Shown piece by piece: positions 1 through 4,627 of a stretch of 13,594 nt of DNA. Within the stretch, counting starts at the first letter, position 1. Each line of letters opens with the position of its first letter. The position numbers were made by a program, and so were the translations under genes. The stretch is taken from positions 1-13,594 of the forward strand of contig JAGOCV010000079.1 of assembly GCA_017998575.1 (NCBI GenBank), in the 5' to 3' direction. The notes below the pieces were generated by a model that was not told the origin of the DNA, made no database searches, and worked only from the letters and a program-made list of their open reading frames with translations. Source of the stretch: Burkholderiaceae bacterium. GTDB lineage: Bacteria > Pseudomonadota > Gammaproteobacteria > Burkholderiales > Burkholderiaceae.

Positions 1-382
1 CGCGCGGCTCCTTGACCTCATCGCGCAGGCTGGGCCGCAGCTGCGCCACTTTCTCGCGCACGTCCTCGGCCGCCTTGCGGCCATCCACGGAGAGCTGGAA
101 CTCGATGATCACCACCGACATGCCCTCGTAGCTGCGCGAGGTGAGGGCGTTGATGCCGGCGATGGCGTTGACGCCTTCCTCCATCTTGCGCGTCACCTCG
201 CTCTCGACGATCTCGGGCGAGGCGCCGGGGTATTCGGTGGTGACGACGACGACCGGGAATTCGATGTTGGGGAACTGGTCGACCTGCAGCCGCTGATACG
301 AGAACAGACCCAGCACGACGAAGGCGAGCATCACCATCGTGGCGAACACGGGGTTGCGCAGGCTGACCTGGGTGAACCACAT
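1..382 (-). CDS. RND efflux pump inner-membrane permease, N-terminal part (cut by window edge)
   Basis: The frame is open from the ATG at 382 to the window edge, about 127 residues of a protein that is normally about 1,000-1,050 residues long. It starts MWFTQVSLRNPVFATMVM, followed by a first transmembrane helix at about residues 10-28. It then shows the porter-domain signatures of hydrophobe/amphiphile efflux RND pumps (AcrB/MexB superfamily): QFPNIEFPVV, EYPGASPEIVE and REKVAQLRP. Members use the proton gradient to expel drugs, solvents or other hydrophobic compounds through a tripartite complex. It lies 25 bases downstream of the adaptor gene, in the same operon as a TetR regulator, so it is the pump partner of that adaptor. 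An outer-membrane factor gene may follow outside the window. Substrate cannot be predicted from this fragment. A purine-rich CGAGG about 12 bases upstream is a weak ribosome site. Confidence 0.93.
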   Translation of the reverse strand, partial: MWFTQVSLRNPVFATMVMLAFVVLGLFSYQRLQVDQFPNIEFPVVVVTTEYPGASPEIVESEVTRKMEEGVNAIAGINALTSRSYEGMSVVIIEFQLSVDGRKAAEDVREKVAQLRPSLRDEVKEPR

Positions 383-407
383 GGCGGTGCGGCCTCGGTG
401 TCGGGCG

Positions 408-1574
408 TCAGCGGGCGGCCGAAGCGCTCGCGGCCGGTGTGGCCGCAGCAGGGGCCGTCGGCGCGGCGCCGGCGCGGCGCACGGCCGAGCCTTCGCGCAG
501 CAGGCCGACGCTGGCGGCCAGCAGTTCGGCGCCATCCGGCACGCCAGTCACGGCCACGACGGATTCGCCGTCATCGACGCCCCGGGCGCCCAGGGTCACG
601 GGCCGATGCACGACCCGGCCGCCTTCGAGCAATTGCACGTAAGGCTCTGGCTTGTCTGTGCGCACTGCCGAAATCGGCACCGCCAGCGTCTCGATGCGGC
701 CGGTCTCGATGCGGCCTTGTGCAAACAGACCCTGGCGCAGGCCGGTGGCATCCTGGATGGACAGGTAGGCCAGCACGCTGCGGCTGCCGGATTGAGCCAC
801 CGGGTTGATGCGCGCCACGCGCGCAGCCACGGGCTGGGGCAGGCCCTCGATGCGCAGTTGCGCGGCCTGGCCGACCCGCAGGTTCACTGACTCGGCGGGC
901 GGCAGGCTGGCCTCGAGTTCGAGCCGGGAGAGATCGACCACCTCGACCACGCGCGCATCCACCGCCACCCGCTCGCCGGGCTGGGCCAGGCGCTGCGACA
1001 CCTGGCCGTCGATGGGGCTCCTGAGCACCGTGTCGTCCAGCGACTTGCGCGCCACGTCGGTGAAGGCCTGCGCAGCGCGGTAGGTGGCCTCGGCCGAGGC
1101 CAGACTGGCCTGAGAGGTATCGAGCGCGGTGCGCGAGATGAAGCCCTGGTCCACCAGCGCCTTGTTGTTGTCGTACTGGCGCCGGGCGATGTCGACCTGC
1201 GCGCGCGCCGCGTCGGCCTGCTGCTGCGCCTGCGCCACGCGCGACTGGTATTCGGTGGCGTCGATGCGCGCGACGACCTGGCCCGCTCGCACCGGGTCGC
1301 CCTCGCGCACCCCCAGGCCCTGCAACTCGCCGGCCACGCGGGCCTTGATGACGGCGCTGGTCACCGCGCGGATCGATCCTGACACCGGCAGGCCGGCGGC
1401 CAGTGTCCGCGTGCGGGCGGTCACCACGTCGGTGGGCGCGAGTTCGATCACGCTTTCGGTGGGCACGGCGGCGGCCTGCCGCTGTGCGCGCCGCTCGGCG
1501 ACGGTGCGCATCAAACCGGCGGCCAGGAGAGCCACCACCACTGCGGCGACCAGCCAGATCCAGCGACGTTTCAT
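408..1574 (-). CDS. RND efflux periplasmic adaptor (HlyD/MFP family)
   Basis: This 388-residue protein is the membrane fusion protein that bridges the inner-membrane RND pump to an outer-membrane channel. An N-terminal membrane anchor occupies about residues 5-22 (WIWLVAAVVVALLAAGL), with no lipobox Cys, so it is anchored by the helix and is not a lipoprotein. The first half of the lipoyl/barrel-sandwich domain follows (ARVAGELQGLGVREGDPV). Next comes a Gln/Ala-rich coiled-coil hairpin around residues 105-170, the second lipoyl half (LRSPIDGQVSQRLAQPGE), and beta-barrel and membrane-proximal domains. The last 25 or so residues are an Ala/Pro/Thr tail. The frame is open further upstream, but the ATG at 1574 is chosen because a GGAGG lies 4 bases before it and the anchor begins there. 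Its start overlaps the tetR stop as ATGA, which implies translational coupling. Confidence 0.93.
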   Translation of the reverse strand: MKRRWIWLVAAVVVALLAAGLMRTVAERRAQRQAAAVPTESVIELAPTDVVTARTRTLAAGLPVSGSIRAVTSAVIKARVAGELQGLGVREGDPVRAGQVVARIDATEYQSRVAQAQQQADAARAQVDIARRQYDNNKALVDQGFISRTALDTSQASLASAEATYRAAQAFTDVARKSLDDTVLRSPIDGQVSQRLAQPGERVAVDARVVEVVDLSRLELEASLPPAESVNLRVGQAAQLRIEGLPQPVAARVARINPVAQSGSRSVLAYLSIQDATGLRQGLFAQGRIETGRIETLAVPISAVRTDKPEPYVQLLEGGRVVHRPVTLGARGVDDGESVVAVTGVPDGAELLAASVGLLREGSAVRRAGAAPTAPAAATPAASASAAR

Positions 1575-2248
1575 GAAGCCTCCGGCGCGTGAGTTTGCAG
1601 GCCCCGCACCATCAGATCGACCTGGTGGTGAAGGAATGCAATCGGATCGAACGAGGTATCGGCGGGCACGCACACGCCGCCGGTGTGGCGCTGCATCATC
1701 ACGAACACCATCGACGCGACCACGCTGAAGGCGGTCTGCGAAGCGTCCACGGCGCGGAACTCGCCGCTGTCGATGCCACGCTGGACGATGCGCGCGAGCA
1801 GCGCGTGGCCAGGCTGCACCACCTCCTGCCGGTAGAAGGCCGCGAGCTCGGGAAAATTGCACGCCTCGCCCAGCATCAGTTTTGAGATGCCCGAGGCTTG
1901 GGTGGCTCCCACCCGGGTCCACCAGATGTCCATGCAGGTGTGCAGCATGTCGGCGGTGGTGCCGCTGAACTGCACGAACTCATCGTTCCACTGCGAAAAG
2001 CGGCCCGAGATGTTCTCGCGTACCACGGCCTTGAACAGCTCTTCCTTGCTGGGGAAGTAGAGGAACAGCGTGCCCTTGGAAACGCCGGCCCGGGCGGCCA
2101 CTTCTTCCGACCGCGTGGCGGCGAAGCCCTTCTCGACGAACAGATCCAGCGCGGCCTGCAGCAGCTCGCCCGGACGCGCTTCCTTGCGCCGCTCGCGCTT
2201 GGCGCGCGTGGTTTTCACCTGGGTATCGAACAGCCGCTTGAGGGGCAT
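1571..2248 (-). CDS. TetR/AcrR family transcriptional regulator of the efflux operon
   Basis: A 225-residue one-component repressor. A basic N-terminal tail (VKTTRAKRERRKEARPGE) precedes the DNA-binding domain. The helix-turn-helix is at about residues 46-65 (RSEEVAARAGVSKGTLFLYF), followed by PSKEELFKAVV, the classic TetR signature. The C-terminal ligand-binding domain is all-helical and divergent, so the inducer cannot be named. It is the first gene of an operon with an RND adaptor and pump, and its stop codon overlaps the adaptor start by ATGA. Family precedent (AcrR, MexZ, TtgR) suggests it represses the operon and itself until a pump substrate binds. The promoter just upstream carries an AT-rich imperfect palindrome that is a good candidate operator. 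No strong ribosome site precedes the ATG at 2248. Confidence 0.93.
   Translation of the reverse strand: MPLKRLFDTQVKTTRAKRERRKEARPGELLQAALDLFVEKGFAATRSEEVAARAGVSKGTLFLYFPSKEELFKAVVRENISGRFSQWNDEFVQFSGTTADMLHTCMDIWWTRVGATQASGISKLMLGEACNFPELAAFYRQEVVQPGHALLARIVQRGIDSGEFRAVDASQTAFSVVASMVFVMMQRHTGGVCVPADTSFDPIAFLHHQVDLMVRGLQTHAPEAS
1579..1583 (-). promoter_or_regulatory. Shine-Dalgarno GGAGG that fixes the adaptor start
   Basis: GGAGG on the minus strand lies inside the last codons of the TetR gene, 4 bases before the adaptor ATG at 1574. It supports that start over the much longer upstream open frame, and supports coupled translation of the two genes. Confidence 0.7.
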
Positions 2249-2266
2249 GGAGAAGGAATGGTATTT

Positions 2267-2292
2267 TTAATGACTGACTGGTTAGTAATGTA
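2267..2292. promoter_or_regulatory. Candidate TetR operator, 26-bp imperfect palindrome
   Basis: Two 12-base arms flank a TG centre at 2279-2280. The inner six bases are ACTGAC on the left and GTTAGT on the right, whose complement ACTAAC matches at 5 of 6. Over the full 12-base arms 8 of 12 positions are symmetric. The site is markedly AT-rich against the surrounding DNA and overlaps the -10 of the predicted tetR promoter, so bound protein would block initiation. ACTGAC-type arms resemble operators of several TetR regulators. The assignment is by position and symmetry only. Confidence 0.55.
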
Positions 2293-2316
2293 GCAGTGCC
2301 CATTTCTGCGGGTCAA
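2287..2316 (-). promoter_or_regulatory. Predicted sigma-70 promoter of the tetR-adaptor-pump operon
   Basis: On the minus strand, a TTGACC -35 element at 2316-2311 is followed after 18 bases by TACATT at 2292-2287 as the -10 (4 of 6 to consensus). The start of transcription would fall near 2280, inside the palindrome, leaving a leader of about 30 bases before the tetR ATG. It is the only good -35/-10 pair seen in this intergenic stretch. Confidence 0.5.
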
Positions 2317-2342
2317 GTGCGCCGGGCCAGCCGCCGGCGCAC
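2317..2342 (-). terminator. Hairpin after the DUF218 gene, possible terminator
   Basis: GTGCGCCGG at 2317-2325 and CCGGCGCAC at 2334-2342 form a perfect 9-bp stem with an 8-base loop. It begins 7 bases past the stop of the DUF218 gene and ends against the tetR -35. No run of T follows, so it is not a canonical intrinsic terminator. It may still separate the upstream two-gene unit from the efflux operon. Confidence 0.4.
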
Positions 2343-2349
2343 CCTTGCG

Positions 2350-3114
2350 TCAAAGCAAGCGCAACGCCAGCCACTCGCGCAACACGGCCCGGCTGTCCTG
2401 CAGGCCGCCGCTGTCGGGCAGCCACTGCATCAGCCGCCGCGACTGCGGCAGGATGAATGCCGTGGGCGCGGCCACGACGGTCTGGAAGCCCTGTGCGCGG
2501 AAGTGGTGCAGTGCACGCGGCATGTGCCAGGCGTGCGTGACGACGGCGATACGCGTGACGCCTTCGCGCGCCAGCAGTTCTTTCATGCGCACGGCGTTCT
2601 CGGCCGAGTCGCGCGACTGGTCGTCGCGCCAGCGCAGCGGCAGCCGCCAGGCGGCCAGCGCAGACTCGGCGGCCTGCGCTTCGGATGCCACGCCGGTGCC
2701 GGCGTTGGCCCAGCCCACGCCACCCGCGAAACCCAATGGCAGGCCTGTGGCCTGCGCCAGGTGCGCGCCGTAACGCAGGCGCACCAGCGTGCTCGGGGAG
2801 GGCTGCGGGGTGCCGTATTCGGGCGACGGGTCGTCGATGCCGCCGCCCAGCACGACGATGGCCTGCACGTCCAGGGCACGCAGCACCTCGGGCCGCGTCG
2901 GCGAAACCTGGGGCAACAGGTGCGCGGCCAGCACCACGGCCACGGCCGGGCACGACAGCAGCCACAGCGACGCCACGCCCGTGCCACCCGCCAGCCACGC
3001 CATGCGCCGCCGGCCCCGCCACGCCAGCAGGCCGGCCACGGCCATCAGCAGCAACGGCCCCGCCGGCGGCAGCACCAGCGCCGACAGCACGGGCTTGAGT
3101 TCTCCGGCGATCAC
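2350..3114 (-). CDS. DUF218 (YdcF/ElyC/SanA-like) membrane protein
   Basis: A 254-residue protein with two N-terminal hydrophobic segments (about residues 10-30 and 38-64), followed by a DUF218 domain from about residue 80 to the end. Family motifs are clear: AIVVLGGG opens the Rossmann-like fold, SRDSAENAVRMKELL matches the conserved Ser/Asn region, and VVTHAWHMPRA is the conserved His-containing strand. Two membrane segments plus DUF218 is the layout of ElyC, which in E. coli affects cell-envelope polysaccharide and peptidoglycan assembly. The biochemical activity of the family is unsettled, so no reaction is claimed. The start is a GTG with no clear ribosome site, 9 bases after the tautomerase stop, which suggests coupling to that gene. 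Confidence 0.87.
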   Translation of the reverse strand: MIAGELKPVLSALVLPPAGPLLLMAVAGLLAWRGRRRMAWLAGGTGVASLWLLSCPAVAVVLAAHLLPQVSPTRPEVLRALDVQAIVVLGGGIDDPSPEYGTPQPSPSTLVRLRYGAHLAQATGLPLGFAGGVGWANAGTGVASEAQAAESALAAWRLPLRWRDDQSRDSAENAVRMKELLAREGVTRIAVVTHAWHMPRALHHFRAQGFQTVVAAPTAFILPQSRRLMQWLPDSGGLQDSRAVLREWLALRLL

Positions 3115-3123
3115 GGCGCGCGG

Positions 3124-3354
3124 TCAGGTGGGCGTGTAGCCGGGCTTCTTGTAGAGCGCGTCGAGCTTGGGCTCGATCTCCGGGCGCCAGACGGTCTCGG
3201 TCCAGGCCGCTGGCGCCACCTCCTCCAGCGCCACCGACAGCGAGGCCTCGCTGGAGCCGAACACGTCGCGCACGGCCTGGACCAGGCGCGCGGCCAGTTC
3301 GGCCTTCTGTGCTTCGGTGGGGCCGGGCCAGTGCTTGACGACGACGTGCGGCAT
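3124..3354 (-). CDS. pptA: 4-oxalocrotonate tautomerase family enzyme, PptA-like
   Basis: A 76-residue tautomerase-fold protein with the catalytic N-terminal proline directly after the initiator Met (MPHVVVKHWPGPTEAQK). Known relatives use Pro1 as a general base for keto-enol tautomerisation. The overall pattern matches E. coli PptA (YdcE): a PHxxxK start, a middle segment SVALEEVAPAAW, a segment RPEIEPKLDALYKKPGY, and a similar length. PptA is a small cytoplasmic tautomerase of uncertain natural substrate. An AAGGAA ribosome site lies 9-10 bases before the ATG. It is the first gene of a pair with the DUF218 protein and is divergent from msrA across a 131-base spacer. The gene symbol rests on recalled similarity to PptA and not on a database search. 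Confidence 0.85.
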   Translation of the reverse strand: MPHVVVKHWPGPTEAQKAELAARLVQAVRDVFGSSEASLSVALEEVAPAAWTETVWRPEIEPKLDALYKKPGYTPT

Positions 3355-3470
3355 GACGGTGTTCCTTGCGTGCGTTGGGGGGAGTCGGACTGCGCACTGT
3401 AGCGGCGCCGCCCCCGCGCCCGTGCCCTGCCTGGCGATCGCATCGTGGGCGCAAGGGTGTCTGCGCTTTT

Positions 3471-3478
3471 GCTAGATT
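3471..3478 (+). promoter_or_regulatory. Possible extended -10 for msrA, with near-leaderless start
   Basis: TAGATT at 3473-3478 (4 of 6 to TATAAT) lies near a TGC at 3470-3472, the spacing of an extended -10. No recognisable -35 sits 17 bases upstream. Transcription would begin at about 3485, next to the ATG at 3486, and no Shine-Dalgarno is present, so the mRNA would be leaderless or nearly so. Confidence 0.35.
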
Positions 3479-3485
3479 GGCCGGC

Positions 3486-4031
3486 ATGACATCTTCCACC
3501 ACTGAAACCATCACCCTGGGCGGCGGCTGCTTCTGATGCACCGAGGCCGTGTTCGACCGCGTGCAGGGCGTGACCGACGTCGAATCCGGGTACAGCAATG
3601 GCGACACCGGCCGCCCCACCTACGAGCAGGTGTGCACGGGCCGCACCGGCTACGCCGAGGTGATCCGCGTCACGTTCGACCCGGCGCAGATCAGCCTGGC
3701 CGAGATCCTGCAGATTTTCTTCGTGGTGCACGACCCGACCACCCTCAACCGCCAGGGCAACGACGTCGGCACGCAGTACCGCAGCGGCATCTACTGGCAC
3801 GAGCCCGCGCAGCGCGAGGTGGCCCAGGCGGTGATCGCCGAGCTGACGCAGGCGCGGGCCTATGGCGCGTCCATCGTCACCGAGGTGGAGCCCGTCGCCA
3901 GCTACTGGCCGGCCGAGGACTACCACCAGGACTACTTCGCCAACCATCCCGACCAGGGCTACTGCGCCTTCGTGGTCGCCCCGAAGGTGGAGAAGTTCCG
4001 CAAGACCTTCGCCGCGCGCGTGCGCGGCTGA
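3486..4031 (+). pseudogene. msrA: Peptide methionine sulfoxide reductase MsrA, interrupted by UGA in the active-site motif
   Basis: Reading from the ATG at 3486 gives 181 codons, the normal MsrA length. It encodes LGGGCF, then TGA (3534-3536, codon 17), then CTEAVFDRVQGV. The family motif is GCFW, so UGA replaces the Trp next to catalytic Cys15. Everything after it is intact and well conserved: SGYSNG, GRTGYAEVIRV, HDPTTLNRQGNDVGTQYRSGIYW, shown here as separate motifs HDPTT and DVGTQYRS, and EDYHQDYF. MsrA reduces methionine-S-sulfoxide in proteins using this Cys. The TGA differs from TGG by one base, so a recent nonsense mutation or a base-call error is the simplest reading. Readthrough by tRNA-Trp would restore the wild-type protein. 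Reinitiation at the GTG at 3549 would give 160 residues lacking the catalytic Cys. TGA is a genuine stop elsewhere in the window, so no code change is implied. Confidence 0.8.
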
Positions 4032-4049
4032 CCGCCGCATCGCCGGCGG
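4032..4049 (+). terminator. Hairpin directly after msrA stop
   Basis: CCGCCG and CGGCGG form a perfect 6-bp stem around a CATCGC loop, beginning one base past the msrA TGA. There is no T tract, so it may be a weak or Rho-assisted end, or simply a product of high GC. Confidence 0.3.
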
Positions 4050-4070
4050 CAGGCAGGCCGGGCGCCGACC

Positions 4071-4079
4071 TGCAATAAT
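4071..4079 (+). promoter_or_regulatory. Possible extended -10 promoter for the metal-uptake pair
   Basis: AATAAT at 4074-4079 (5 of 6 to TATAAT) is preceded by TGC at 4071-4073, an extended -10 arrangement. It is the only AT-rich patch in the 61-base spacer and lies 13 bases before the ATG at 4093. No good -35 is visible. I saw no convincing Zur or Fur box. Confidence 0.4.
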
Positions 4080-4092
4080 TTCGCCCCTGGTC

Positions 4093-4536
4093 ATGCCGCT
4101 TCAACCGCGTTCCCTCCCTTCCCACCGCGCCTCGCCGCTGCAGATGCTGCAGCTGGCGGTGCTGCTGTGCGCGCTGGTGGTGGCTCCCTGGCTGGGGCAA
4201 CTGCACCGCGTGCTGCATGCGGCGCCCACAGGGGGCGTCGTCGCGGCTGCGGCTCCTGCCTTCGCGCCGTCGTACGCGTTGCCGGAGACGGCAGGTGCGC
4301 CGGCCCACCACGGCCACGCCCATGGCGGGCTGGCCGATCTGTTCGGTGACCACCTGACAGGTGGCGACTGCCGCCTGTACGACCAGCTCGGGCAGCCCGA
4401 TCTGGCCTGTGGCGTGCCTGCGCTCGCCTTGCCGGTGCTGGTGCCCACCGCCCTCGCGCTGGCCTGGCGCGAAGGCGAAGTCCTGGCCCGCCGCGCTGCG
4501 CTGTTCGACGCGCGCGCGCCTCCCGCCTTCCGCTGA
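4093..4536 (+). CDS. Small membrane-anchored His-rich protein upstream of TonB receptor, function unknown
   Basis: A 147-residue protein that I cannot assign to a named family. An N-terminal hydrophobic helix (about residues 17-33, MLQLAVLLCALVVAPWL) looks like an uncleaved anchor or signal. A low-complexity Ala/Pro stretch follows, then a histidine cluster (HHGHAHGG) near residue 75. A more conserved-looking core comes next: LADLFGDHLTGGDCRLYDQL, and then ACG. A second hydrophobic segment (VPALALPVLVPTALALAW) precedes a RAPPAFR end, a tail also seen in small DUF2946-type proteins near metal receptors. The His cluster and two Cys suggest metal contact; this is inference. It is 91 bases upstream of a ZnuD-like receptor on the same strand, so the two are probably co-transcribed and share a metal-uptake role. 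The ATG at 4093 is chosen because the hydrophobic helix follows it; the frame is open further upstream inside msrA. Confidence 0.7.
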   Translation: MPLQPRSLPSHRASPLQMLQLAVLLCALVVAPWLGQLHRVLHAAPTGGVVAAAAPAFAPSYALPETAGAPAHHGHAHGGLADLFGDHLTGGDCRLYDQLGQPDLACGVPALALPVLVPTALALAWREGEVLARRAALFDARAPPAFR

Positions 4537-4612
4537 TCCCTCTTCGTCGCGACTGACGCGCGCTGCCTGGCCGGGCGGCGCCGTGCGTTCGCGCTGTCCC
4601 GATTCCTTCAGC

Positions 4613-4618
4613 GGAAAG
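4613..4618 (+). promoter_or_regulatory. Ribosome binding site of the TonB receptor
   Basis: GGAAAG lies 9 bases before the ATG at 4628. It supports this start over the long open frame that continues upstream into the preceding gene. Confidence 0.6.
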
Positions 4619-4627
4619 CTTTTCTCC

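Noticed and set aside
3537..3565. Stem TGCAC/GTGCA just after the msrA UGA as a bacterial SECIS element
   Set aside because: Only five continuous pairs enclose a large interior with bulges, and the apical region does not match the expected spacing and GU loop. The UGA replaces Trp and not the catalytic Cys, unlike known seleno-MsrA.
2282..3619. A 445-residue minus-strand frame covering the DUF218 and tautomerase region
   Set aside because: It is Arg/Ala/Gly-rich and out of frame with both recognised genes, which have clear family motifs.
3536..4078. A 180-residue plus-strand frame starting at the ATG that overlaps the msrA UGA (TGATG)
   Set aside because: The UGATG arrangement looks like a stop-start coupling, but the frame encodes Arg/Gly/Pro-rich sequence without motifs, while the msrA frame downstream of the UGA is strongly conserved.
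4032..4092. Zur or Fur box upstream of the metal-uptake pair
   Set aside because: The AT-rich patch is short and shows no convincing inverted repeat matching known Zur or Fur sites.
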